A DNA stretch of 64,000 nt from an uncultured Blautia sp. (GTDB lineage Bacteria; Bacillota; Clostridia; Lachnospirales; Lachnospiraceae): NCBI GenBank assembly GCA_934371915.1, contig CAKROE010000007.1, forward strand, positions 1 to 64,000. The letters run 5' to 3'. Below, one piece after another: positions 53,139 to 60,885 of the stretch. Position 1 is the first letter of the stretch. The number at the start of each line of letters is the position of its first letter. The notes under the pieces are model-generated. The model searched no databases. It had not been told where the DNA came from and saw nothing but the letters and a program-made list of their open reading frames with translations. Both the position numbers and the translations under genes were made by a program.

Positions 53139-53219
53139 TGACGGAAGATATAGATAATCTTAGGGGTGAGCAATCTTAAGGTTAAGTCATCTATACTATT
53201 TTAGTGGTTTTTGCCGTCA
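53139..53219 (+). ncRNA. Three-part hairpin in the ygeY-ygeW gap
   Basis: Nested pairings are TGACGG (53139-53144) with CCGTCA (53214-53219), TATAGAT (53149-53155) with ATCTATA (53189-53195), and AATCTTA (53156-53162) with TAAGGTT (53177-53183) with one G-U pair, around a 14-nt loop rich in G. I do not recognise a known riboswitch class. A possible -35 box TTGATA is just upstream at 53133. Confidence 0.55.
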
Positions 53220-53254
53220 GGCGAATGAATATAAAAAAAGGAACAACAACCTCA

Positions 53255-53463
53255 GAAATGTGCTGAGCAAGGTGTTATATCTTCTTCTGTTCAGTGTGTC
53301 GAATAAATATTTCATGAGGAGATGATCTGAGACGGCCGGTACTTAGTGACCGTATTCTGGTCACTTATGTACCGCTGCCTGTCGAAGTGAGTGCAAACGC
53401 ATCTCCGACGAAATATTTCATTCAGACACACGTCAGAGAAATATAATCTTGCTCAAACATTTC
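53255..53463 (+). ncRNA. Large structured leader RNA upstream of ygeW
   Basis: One long imperfect hairpin of about 209 nt. Nested helices: GAAATGT/ACATTTC (53255/53457), TGAGCAAG/CTTGCTCA (53264/53448), TTATAT/ATATAA (53275/53441), GTGTGTC/GACACAC (53294/53425), AAATATTTC/GAAATATTT (53305/53410), GGAGATG/CATCTCC (53318/53400), GACGGC and CGGTAC with GTACCG and GCC-GTC (53331-53342/53369-53383), and GTGACC/GGTCAC (53346/53359). There is an uneven internal loop of 6 by 16 bases (53325-53330, 53384-53399). It ends nine bases before the ygeW AAAGGAG. Function is unknown: riboswitch-like leader, 6S-like RNA or a small mobile palindrome are possible. Confidence 0.65.
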
Positions 53464-53484
53464 TCACATAAAAGGAGAAAAAAA

Positions 53485-54678
53485 ATGAAAACTTTACAGG
53501 ATTACATCGACAAGCTCAACAAACTCAACTTCAAAGAAATGTACAACAATGACTTTTTCTGGACCTGGGACAAAACAGACGACGAACTGGAAGCAGTCTT
53601 CACCGTTGCTGACGCTCTCCGTTTCATGAGAGAACACAACATCTCCACAAAAGTATTCGAAAGCGGTCTCGGAATCTCCATTTTCCGTGACAACTCCACA
53701 CGTACACGTTTCTCTTTCGCTTCTGCATGTAACCTTCTTGGTCTGGAAGTGCAGGATCTCGATGAGAAAAAATCCCAGATCGCACACGGTGAAACCGTTC
53801 GCGAAACAGCAAACATGGTATCCTTCATGGCTGATGTAATCGGTATCCGTGATGACATGTACATCGGTAAAGGCCATGCATACCAGAAAGAATTTATGGA
53901 TGCAGTAACCGAAGGAAACAAAGATGGTATCCTCGAGCAGAGACCGACTCTCGTAAACCTTCAGTGCGATGTCGACCATCCGACACAGTGTATGGCAGAT
54001 ATGCTCCACATCATCCATGAATTCGGCGGTGTTGAGAACCTCAAAGGCAAAAAACTCGCCATGACATGGGCTTACTCCCCATCCTACGGTAAACCGCTCT
54101 CCGTTCCGCAGGGTGTGATCGGTCTGATGACACGTTTCGGTATGGATGTTGTTCTTGCTCATCCGGAAGGATATGACGTAATGCCGGAAGTTGAAGAAAT
54201 CGCAAAGAAAAACGCAGAAGCTACAGGCGGTTCCTTCACAAAAACAAACAGCATGGAAGAAGCATTCAAAGATGCAGATATCGTATATCCGAAGAGCTGG
54301 GCTCCATTCGCAGCTATGGAAAAACGTACTAACCTCTATGCAGAAGGTGATTTTGACGGAATCGACAAACTCGAAAAAGAACTTCTTGCTCAGAATGCAG
54401 AACACAAAGACTGGGCATGCACAGAAGAACTCATGAAGACAACAAAAGATGGAAAAGCTCTGTATCTCCACTGCCTGCCGGCTGACATTACAGGTGTAAG
54501 CTGTGAGACAGGTGAAGTTGACGCATCCGTATTTGACCGTTACAGAATCCCGCTTTACAAAGAGGCAAGCTTCAAACCATACATCATCGCAGCTATGATT
54601 CTTCTCTCCAAATTCGAAAATCCACAGAATATCCTGAAAAAACTGGAAGTAAAAGCTGCACCTAGAATTTTTGAATAA
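53485..54678 (+). CDS. ygeW: YgeW-type knotted carbamoyltransferase
   Basis: A 397-residue member of the aspartate/ornithine carbamoyltransferase family. The carbamoyl-phosphate motif is FRDNSTRTRFSFASACN (S-T-R-T-R), and HPTQCMADM and the C-terminal HCLPADITGVSCETGEVD complete the active site. YgeW proteins do not carbamoylate ornithine or aspartate; in purine-degrading gut bacteria the enzyme is thought to run in reverse, releasing carbamoyl phosphate from a ureido compound. The ATG at 53485 has AAAGGAG; a longer frame from 53449 would begin inside the structured leader. ArcC follows 23 bp later. Confidence 0.95.
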   Translation: MKTLQDYIDKLNKLNFKEMYNNDFFWTWDKTDDELEAVFTVADALRFMREHNISTKVFESGLGISIFRDNSTRTRFSFASACNLLGLEVQDLDEKKSQIAHGETVRETANMVSFMADVIGIRDDMYIGKGHAYQKEFMDAVTEGNKDGILEQRPTLVNLQCDVDHPTQCMADMLHIIHEFGGVENLKGKKLAMTWAYSPSYGKPLSVPQGVIGLMTRFGMDVVLAHPEGYDVMPEVEEIAKKNAEATGGSFTKTNSMEEAFKDADIVYPKSWAPFAAMEKRTNLYAEGDFDGIDKLEKELLAQNAEHKDWACTEELMKTTKDGKALYLHCLPADITGVSCETGEVDASVFDRYRIPLYKEASFKPYIIAAMILLSKFENPQNILKKLEVKAAPRIFE

Positions 54679-54701
54679 TTTTATGAATAAGGGTTTTTAC
54701 A

Positions 54702-55646
54702 ATGTATAAAAGAAAACGAATCGTTATCGCCCTTGGGGGAAATGCACTGGGCAATACGCTTCCGGAACAGATGCAGGCGGTCAAAACTACCGCCCGCGCT
54801 CTGTGCGATCTGATTGAAGAAGGTCATCAGGTCGTTGTCGTACATGGCAACGGTCCGCAGGTCGGCATGATCAACAATGCCATGGCTGCGCTTTCCAGAG
54901 AAGATGAAAATCAGCCAAATACACCTCTCTCTGTCTGTGTTGCCATGAGTCAGGCATACATCGGCTATGATCTTCAGAATGCTCTTCGCGAAGAGCTCCG
55001 AAAACGTGGATTCATGCGTACTCCTGTCGTCACTGTCGTAACACAGGTGCGTGTAGATGCAAATGACCCCGCATTTCAGAATCCCAGCAAACCAATCGGG
55101 CATTTTATGACAAAAGAACAGGCCGAACATGCAGAAAAGGCATACGGCTATATCATGAAAGAAGATGCCGGCCGCGGTTATCGCCGTGTTGTCGCATCTC
55201 CAAAACCTGTCGAGATCGTCGAACAGGATGCCATCAACAGCCTTGTAGATGCAAATAAAATCGTCATCTGCTGCGGTGGCGGCGGAATCCCTGTCACACT
55301 GCAGGGTGATCACCTGAAAGGTTCTTCTGCCGTAATCGACAAAGATTTCGCAAGCTGTCTGCTTGCAAAAGAACTTGATGCAGATATGCTGATCATTCTC
55401 ACCGCCGTTGAAAAAGTTGCTGTAAACTTCGGTAAAGAAAATGAGAAATGGCTCGATGAGATGACTGTAGCCGAAGCTCAGAAATATGTGGACGAAGGAC
55501 AATTTGCTCCCGGCTCCATGCTTCCGAAAGTTCAGGCTGCCATGGATTTTGCATCATCCGGTGCCGAACGTACTGCTATGATCACGCTTCTTGAAAAAGC
55601 AAAGGATGGAATCCTCGGCAAAACAGGAACCAAAATCCATATGTGA
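54702..55646 (+). CDS. arcC: Carbamate kinase
   Basis: A 314-residue cytosolic kinase that turns carbamoyl phosphate and ADP into ATP, ammonia and CO2. Motifs: IVIALGGNALGNTLPEQ near the start, VVVHGNGPQVG, IVICCGGGGIPV, and EFAPGSMLPKV-like QFAPGSMLPKVQAAMDF near the end. The length is normal. Behind ygeW it would recover energy by substrate-level phosphorylation, the ATP-yielding step of the inferred pathway. A strong terminator follows at 55657. It corresponds to yqeA in E. coli clusters. Confidence 0.96.
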   Translation: MYKRKRIVIALGGNALGNTLPEQMQAVKTTARALCDLIEEGHQVVVVHGNGPQVGMINNAMAALSREDENQPNTPLSVCVAMSQAYIGYDLQNALREELRKRGFMRTPVVTVVTQVRVDANDPAFQNPSKPIGHFMTKEQAEHAEKAYGYIMKEDAGRGYRRVVASPKPVEIVEQDAINSLVDANKIVICCGGGGIPVTLQGDHLKGSSAVIDKDFASCLLAKELDADMLIILTAVEKVAVNFGKENEKWLDEMTVAEAQKYVDEGQFAPGSMLPKVQAAMDFASSGAERTAMITLLEKAKDGILGKTGTKIHM

Positions 55647-55656
55647 TATAAATGAC

Positions 55657-55703
55657 AAAAGGAGTATAATTCCGCTCATCCGATCGGGTTATACTCCTTT
55701 TAT
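55657..55703 (+). terminator. Rho-independent terminator after arcC
   Basis: AAAAGGAGTATAA pairs over 13 bases with TTATACTCCTTTT (ends at 55702) around a 19-nt loop. It closes the ygeX-ygeY-ygeW-arcC string. Confidence 0.88.
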
Positions 55704-55765
55704 AATATACATTTTCACATGTCAGTTACACTTCTGACTATTCCGTTCATCTACATTAAAACTGC

Positions 55766-57127
55766 TTACCTTTTCTCTTCTCTCAGCTCCGGCAAAATCG
55801 TCAAAAGCATGGTAAAAAAGCAGGCGCATCCTCCAACCAGATTTGAGATTGGTTCTGCCCAGAACACACCATCTACACCAAGTCCATTAACCTTCGGCAA
55901 CAATATTGTCAAAGGCACCACAATGATCACCTTTCGGAAAATCGAAAAAAATGTTGCTCTTTTTGCCTTTCCAAGTGCTACAAATACAGCCTGCCCGGTA
56001 AACTGTAATGCCATAAAACAAAATCCGAAGAAATAAATATGCAAAGCAGGTACTCCTTTTTCCAAAAGTACCGGATCACTGTTAAACAATCTGATAAAAA
56101 ATCCCGGTGCAATCTTTATAATGCCCCACACAAACAATGCATAAGTAAAACATACGACCGTTACAAATTTGATTGCCTGTTTTACTTTTCCAAAAGCTTT
56201 TTCACCATAATTAAAACTCATCACCGGTGACGCACCATTTGTCAGTCCATGCACCATCATCGTCGCAATATCACGCACGGAATTCAATACTGTCATGACA
56301 CCTACATAAATATCTCCACCATATATATGCAGTGTCGAATTACAGAAAATCTGCACCAGACCATTGGTAAACTGCATCATAAAACCAGAAATTCCAAGCG
56401 CCATGATATCTTTTACACGTTTCCATTTAAGTCGCATGGCCGCCCGGTTCAGCCGAAGCGTCACTCTCTTTCCTGTCAGAAATCTTAGTACCCAGATTCC
56501 GGAACAGATCTGCGAAAGAATTGTTGCAAGTGCAGCTCCTTTCACGCCCATGTGCATTCCAAATATGAATAACGGATCCAGAATGATATTCAAAACTGCA
56601 CCGATCAGTACGGTCATCATTCCCATATTTCCGAATCCCTGACAATTAATAAACGGATTCAGTCCCAGCGAAATCATGACAAACGGTGTTCCGATCAGAT
56701 AAATCTTTATATAATCACCCGCATACGGAAATGTCACATCACTTGCACCAAATGCATACAGGATTGGTTTATAAAACAAGTAGCTTACCGCCATCAGAAT
56801 CACACTTGAGATCAAAAGCATGGAAAACGTATTTCCCATTAACTTATCCGCTTCTTCATGATTTCCGCGTCCCAGTTCCATTGCACAGAGCGGACTTCCG
56901 CCATTCCCAAACAGATATGTAAATGCCGCGATCATTGTGATCACCGGAAAACAGATTCCCACACCAGTCAGAGCCGTTGAACCTGCTCCCGGAATCCTGC
57001 CGATATACATACGGTCAACAATATTATACAAAAGATTTAAAAGCTGCGCCAATGTCATCGGAAGTGATACCTCAATAATATTCCGATAAACATTTCCTTT
57101 TGAAAAATCCGTCTGATGTACTTTCAT
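55766..57127 (-). CDS. MATE family efflux transporter
   Basis: A 453-residue membrane protein with 12 predicted hydrophobic helices in two repeats. MATE features include the NVYRNIIEVSLPMTLAQLLN start, the ...YNIVDRMYIGRIPG segment and the matching repeat in the second half (MVHGLTNGASPVMSFNYGEKAFG). Such proteins export cations or drugs using Na+ or H+; the substrate here is unknown. The ATG at 57127 is chosen; a GTG at 57139 sits on the GAGG site itself. It lies convergent to arcC and divergent from the shell-protein genes, so a link to purine breakdown is only by position. Confidence 0.92.
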   Translation of the reverse strand: MKVHQTDFSKGNVYRNIIEVSLPMTLAQLLNLLYNIVDRMYIGRIPGAGSTALTGVGICFPVITMIAAFTYLFGNGGSPLCAMELGRGNHEEADKLMGNTFSMLLISSVILMAVSYLFYKPILYAFGASDVTFPYAGDYIKIYLIGTPFVMISLGLNPFINCQGFGNMGMMTVLIGAVLNIILDPLFIFGMHMGVKGAALATILSQICSGIWVLRFLTGKRVTLRLNRAAMRLKWKRVKDIMALGISGFMMQFTNGLVQIFCNSTLHIYGGDIYVGVMTVLNSVRDIATMMVHGLTNGASPVMSFNYGEKAFGKVKQAIKFVTVVCFTYALFVWGIIKIAPGFFIRLFNSDPVLLEKGVPALHIYFFGFCFMALQFTGQAVFVALGKAKRATFFSIFRKVIIVVPLTILLPKVNGLGVDGVFWAEPISNLVGGCACFFTMLLTILPELREEKR

Positions 57128-57366
57128 TTTTAGTTTCACCCTCTTTTTATATTATCATTTATCGCTTTTCTTTTTATTCTGTATATTATAGCACTCCCCT
57201 GTGTCCGCTTCCAGCTATTCCTCCATACTCCGAAAAAGTAAAATACACGCCTCAAAAATTTTCTTTCGCGCCCCAAAGCAACACAATCCCACTGTTTTTC
57301 ATCCTGTTTTCATCAAAAAACCACATTTATGTTTCTTTAAAATCCACAAAAATACATAATTATCTC

Positions 57367-57395
57367 TTGTTTTTCCAATCAAAAAACGGTATAAT
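57367..57395 (+). promoter_or_regulatory. SigmaA-type promoter of the shell-protein pair
   Basis: TTGTTT (57367-57372), 17-bp spacer, perfect TATAAT (57390-57395), about 52 bp before the first ATG. Confidence 0.75.
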
Positions 57396-57446
57396 AAGTT
57401 TAGTTTAGGAAGATTTTATATTCCAGAGTGAATAGATGGAGGTATT

Positions 57447-57746
57447 ATGGCTGAAAATTATAATGGTATGGCAGTGGGGATTTTTGAACTTGACAGTTTT
57501 GCTGCCTGCTTTGTAGCACTTGACGCTGCTTCCAAAGCAGCAAATGTAAGGATTCAGAATATTGAACGTAACCGTCTCGGTGCCGGTGCATGTGTTAAGA
57601 TGCGTGGTTCCGTTTCCGACGTAACAGCTGCTATGGAAGCTGCTATCCGTACCGCAGAACCAATTGCCAAAGTAGTTTCCCATACAGTAATTGCATCTCC
57701 GGCTCACGATACAGAACCGGCTATGTATATGACTGCAAACAAGTAA
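57447..57746 (+). CDS. Bacterial microcompartment shell protein (BMC domain), first copy
   Basis: A 99-residue single-BMC-domain protein. The segment RNRLGAGACVKMRGSVSDVTAAMEAAI at about 44-70 (given here in parts) has the pore-loop/strand/helix pattern of BMC-H hexamers; its pore would be lined by LGAGA. N-terminal GMAVGIFELDSFAACFVALDAA is the usual first strand and helix. It is followed 39 bp later by a second BMC gene. No vertex (BMC-P) gene or encapsulated enzyme with a targeting tail is visible in the window. Confidence 0.88.
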   Translation: MAENYNGMAVGIFELDSFAACFVALDAASKAANVRIQNIERNRLGAGACVKMRGSVSDVTAAMEAAIRTAEPIAKVVSHTVIASPAHDTEPAMYMTANK

Positions 57747-57785
57747 TATCAAATACGAATACATACTTAAAGTGAGGATTATATA

Positions 57786-58097
57786 ATGAGATATGGAGCA
57801 TTTGGATTAGTAGAAGTGGTCGGAAGCAGCAACGCAATCATCGTAACCGACCAGATGCTTAAAACAGCCGATGTGTCTTTTCTTACACGAAACGGCAAAT
57901 GTGGCGGACATGAAACGGTTTTTGTGACAGGTGATGTTTCTGCTGTTACCGCTGCTGTACAGGCTGTCAAAGAAAACCCTCCGTGTGATGTCTGCTTCGC
58001 AGCAGTAATTTCCAATCCATCAGAGGAAACTGTACGTCTTGCAGAAGAAGACGCCCAGAAACACGGATTTATGAAAAAAACTAATACAAAGAAATAA
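57786..58097 (+). CDS. Bacterial microcompartment shell protein (BMC domain), second copy
   Basis: A 103-residue single-BMC-domain protein with FGLVEVVGSSNAIIVTDQML at the start and RNGKCGGHETVFVTGDVSAVTAAVQAV at about 35-60 (in parts). The pore loop carries Cys39 and His42 around Gly-Gly, unlike the Gly-Ser-Gly loop of common BMC-H proteins. It differs clearly in sequence from the first copy, so the two probably form different hexamers or a mixed shell facet. A transcription terminator follows at 58136. Confidence 0.88.
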   Translation: MRYGAFGLVEVVGSSNAIIVTDQMLKTADVSFLTRNGKCGGHETVFVTGDVSAVTAAVQAVKENPPCDVCFAAVISNPSEETVRLAEEDAQKHGFMKKTNTKK

Positions 58098-58135
58098 TAC
58101 TGCTGATATTTTTTAATTATGATACACGATTATTT

Positions 58136-58190
58136 AAAAAGGAATAAAGTATGTATCCAGAATTATTGGAACATACTCTATTCCTTTTTT
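58136..58190. terminator. Bidirectional terminator between the shell-protein and yqeC genes
   Basis: AAAAAGGAATA...AGTATGT pairs with ACATACT...TATTCCTTTTT with one-base bulges, around a 15-nt loop, with A-run and T-run flanks. Confidence 0.85.
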
Positions 58191-58251
58191 GCATGGTCAT
58201 CTTTTATTCCGCACCACTCACCCATTGTTGCAGCATTCCTGTCAAACGAAA

Positions 58252-59601
58252 TCACAACGGTACATCTACATCCTGCAGTTCCCTCTCATCGCTTATTTTA
58301 AGATATGTCACATCTTCAGGATATCTTTTTATAATCTGTTTGCCTCCTTTATCACCGGTAATTCCCATCAGTTCTCTATAATATTTCTTAGAAAAAATAC
58401 ACGGATTTCCTGTTTTTCCGCCCCGAATGGTGCATGCCATTCCCTTATTTTCGCTCTGAAACGCGTCATAAAGCGCAATGATTGTTTCCGCCGTAAGCCA
58501 TGGCTGATCGGATACCGTAAAAAGACATGCATCCGCGTCTTTTGCGCTTTCCAGTCCAATCTGCATAGAGGAAGAAATCCCTCTCTCCGGCTGTGGATTA
58601 ATCAAAGCCTCCGCACCGATTTCTTTTGCTGCATCTATGATCTCCGACTGTTGCATCTGCGTCACAAGTATAATCCGGCTGTCCGGTATTTTTTCTGCTG
58701 CTTTCTGAAGCTGTCTTAAAGTCCGCAGATACATAGGCACTCCGTCAACCTCATATATCAGCTTATTCGAACCGAAGCGGCGGCTGTTTCCAGCCGCCAG
58801 CATGATAAGTGCCAATTTTACTCTCTTAGATGGCATCTGAGCTACTCTCTTACGCTCTGTTTCAGACTTACCGCAGATATAATATTCTTTCTCTCTCAGG
58901 CTTCCCCAAGCTGCAGGAATACCCTGTTCTTCCAACCTGTCAGCAATACGCTCCGATGCCTGAGATTTCCCCGGGATATCTGCTTTATTCAGCAGTACAC
59001 GATACTGCCGTCCGCCCACACATTTTCGGAGAGCTACTGTAGCTGTGACAATCTTTAAAATATCTTCTTCTGTAACCGTCTCTTCTGTCTCTTTTCCAAG
59101 AAAATCCGCAACACACTCCGGTCTATGGCATACATCCCGTATTGATCTGCCAACCGCATCCACCCCTGCTACTGCGATCACCAGATCCGTCTGCTCCCAG
59201 ATCACGGGTTCCCAGCTTGCCGGCACTTTCAACGGATATCTTTTTGCACCATCTGCTTCGATCAGGATCACATCCGCCAAAACTTTAATTTCTTTCAGCT
59301 TTTCTTCCGACAGTGTACCGATCTTATGCTTTTCTCTGTCCAATGAAGCAGCAATTGTATATCCGTATTCTTCCAGATTCTGCTTTATACTTATCATATC
59401 TCCATCTTCAGCAAACGGACGATCCGGTTCATACGCCATGTGTGTAGTTGTTGTTATGAGCACTTTTTTTCCTGCAGCCGTCAGTTCTTCCATCATCCGA
59501 AAAATCAGGCTGGTCTTTCCACCTCCACCAACGACTGAAAGCACCGGATATCTGTCTGTATCTATATCCAGCGCTTTCAGGATGGAGTCCGTCCGTATCA
59601 C
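58252..59601 (-). CDS. YqeC domain fused to a MocA-like nucleotidyltransferase
   Basis: A 449-residue fusion. Residues 1-240 match YqeC, a P-loop-type protein of selenium-dependent molybdenum hydroxylase systems: VVGGGGKTSLIFRMMEEL, TTTTHMAYEP, ILIEADGAKRYPLKVP, VIAVAGVDAVG. Residues about 262-449 match the MobA/MocA nucleotidyltransferase fold, with LIMLAAGNSRRFGSNKLIYEVDG and FTVSDQPWLTAETI. The second part likely adds a nucleotide to molybdopterin, giving the cofactor form used by the xanthine-dehydrogenase family. It starts with GTG and overlaps the yqeB stop codon by four bases (GTGA). Confidence 0.9.
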   Translation of the reverse strand: MIRTDSILKALDIDTDRYPVLSVVGGGGKTSLIFRMMEELTAAGKKVLITTTTHMAYEPDRPFAEDGDMISIKQNLEEYGYTIAASLDREKHKIGTLSEEKLKEIKVLADVILIEADGAKRYPLKVPASWEPVIWEQTDLVIAVAGVDAVGRSIRDVCHRPECVADFLGKETEETVTEEDILKIVTATVALRKCVGGRQYRVLLNKADIPGKSQASERIADRLEEQGIPAAWGSLREKEYYICGKSETERKRVAQMPSKRVKLALIMLAAGNSRRFGSNKLIYEVDGVPMYLRTLRQLQKAAEKIPDSRIILVTQMQQSEIIDAAKEIGAEALINPQPERGISSSMQIGLESAKDADACLFTVSDQPWLTAETIIALYDAFQSENKGMACTIRGGKTGNPCIFSKKYYRELMGITGDKGGKQIIKRYPEDVTYLKISDERELQDVDVPL

Positions 59602-60401
59602 GGCAGTACTCCTTCTGACAATAAGATTTCAACCACACTGCCCGCAATACAGCGTGCTTTATCCGAAATTGTATCGCAGTTTTTCTTCTGTTCTTTACGG
59701 GGATCAATATCTGCTATTTTCATTCTTTCCGGCACTACAAAACCATCCCGGATGATTCCTCGTAATACACCGGTCAGAGATGCATATACCGGTGTTTCGT
59801 CCACCATGGCAATAATCTGATCTTTTTCCACAATATCGCCGATTTCTGAATAGTTGTGTATCATCCCGGCAGCCGGTGAGTGAATCACACGCTCTTTTCC
59901 ATATCCGGCAATCATCCCCGGAATTCCTGTATTCGGCGCTGCTGTGCCTTTTTGGATCACTCTTGCGAGATTATGTCCTCTCTGCGTTTCTACCACATAA
60001 TCAACATCCTCGAGTGCTGTAAATCCAGGTCCAAGTCCGATTGTGAGCGGTGCCATCGTCCTTGTCGTTCCGAGATTCTTTTTGGCAAGAATTGCATCAA
60101 TAAGTGCATCCGGCTTTAATTCAGAAACTGCATCTGCATTCTCATCAACCAGAATCGGGATTTCTTTTTCATCCCATACTTTCCGGCACTCTGAAATATC
60201 TCTGATCAGCCTTCCGGTAACACCCTCAACCCTCGATGTTCCGTCATAGACTGCTTCACCAAAAGAAACACGCCGCCGTATTGCACTCGGCTTCGCACAT
60301 TCCAGCACCAGAACCTGATAGCCGCATTTATAAAGTCTGTGGATCACTCCACTTGCAAGATCCCCGCCCCCACGTACGATCAGTGTTGTTTTATGTTTCA
60401 T
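59598..60401 (-). CDS. yqeB: Selenium-dependent molybdenum hydroxylase accessory protein YqeB
   Basis: A 267-residue protein of the YqeB family, found with selenium-dependent molybdenum hydroxylases. It has TLIVRGGGDLASGVIHRLYKCG at the start, VLVDEN-like PILVDENADAVSELKPDALIDAILAKKN, GLGPGFTALEDVDYVVETQRGHNLARVI (in parts) and a C-terminal repeat region. The start is uncertain: ATG 60401 lies just past the xdhC stop, with AAAGGA 12 bases off, while ATG codons at 60413 and 60422 lack good sites. Its presence points to a seleno-cofactor, though no selD or selA is in the window. Confidence 0.9.
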   Translation of the reverse strand: MKHKTTLIVRGGGDLASGVIHRLYKCGYQVLVLECAKPSAIRRRVSFGEAVYDGTSRVEGVTGRLIRDISECRKVWDEKEIPILVDENADAVSELKPDALIDAILAKKNLGTTRTMAPLTIGLGPGFTALEDVDYVVETQRGHNLARVIQKGTAAPNTGIPGMIAGYGKERVIHSPAAGMIHNYSEIGDIVEKDQIIAMVDETPVYASLTGVLRGIIRDGFVVPERMKIADIDPRKEQKKNCDTISDKARCIAGSVVEILLSEGVLP

Positions 60402-60402
60402 C

Positions 60403-60885
60403 TCAGCTGTCATTCCTTTCATGCATCACTTTTTCTACCGCATTGACGATATTCTGATATCCCGTACAGCGACAGAGATTTCCGGACATATTTTTCTTGA
60501 TTTCTTCTCTGGTCAGTTCTTTTCCCTGCTCCAGCAGAACCGTTGCAGACATAATAAATCCCGGTGTGCAGAACCCGCACTGTACCGCACCTTCTTCAAT
60601 AAAAGCTTCCTGGATCCGTGTCAGTTCACCGTTTTTTTCCAGTCCTTCCAGTGTACGGATGTTTTTGCCCTCCGCCCAGACCGCCAGATAAATACAGGAG
60701 TCAATGGTTTCACCATCGATGATCACGGTACATGCGCCACACTCTCCAACTTCACAGCCTCTCTTTACAGAAGTCAGCCCAAGGTGATTACGCAGCATGT
60801 CCAGAAGAGATTCTCTCGGATCAACATACTCTGCTACCTCTTCTCCGTTTACCACACACTGAACAAGCATTTTTTCTTTTTTCAT
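60403..60885 (-). CDS. xdhC: Xanthine-dehydrogenase-type 2Fe-2S subunit
   Basis: A 160-residue electron-transfer subunit with two [2Fe-2S] clusters. The plant-ferredoxin-type ligands are Cys44, Cys49, Cys52 and Cys64 (KRGCEVGECGACTV), and the second set is Cys103, Cys106, Cys138 and Cys140 (VQCGFCTPGF, NLCRCTGY). It passes electrons from the molybdenum subunit to the FAD subunit. Names here follow E. coli xdhABC. It overlaps xdhB by four bases and precedes yqeB. Confidence 0.96.
   Translation of the reverse strand: MKKEKMLVQCVVNGEEVAEYVDPRESLLDMLRNHLGLTSVKRGCEVGECGACTVIIDGETIDSCIYLAVWAEGKNIRTLEGLEKNGELTRIQEAFIEEGAVQCGFCTPGFIMSATVLLEQGKELTREEIKKNMSGNLCRCTGYQNIVNAVEKVMHERNDS

Noticed and set aside
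53255..53463. T-box or classical purine riboswitch in front of ygeW
   Set aside because: No T-box AGGGTGG-ACCGCG core, no specifier-antiterminator layout and no purine-riboswitch core sequence is present, so I left the element unclassified.
53494..54471. 325-codon minus-strand reading frame
   Set aside because: It is antisense to ygeW. The long frame results from codon bias in ygeW; the product is Phe/Cys-rich and domainless.
54681..55502. 273-codon minus-strand reading frame
   Set aside because: It is antisense to arcC, which shows all carbamate kinase motifs.
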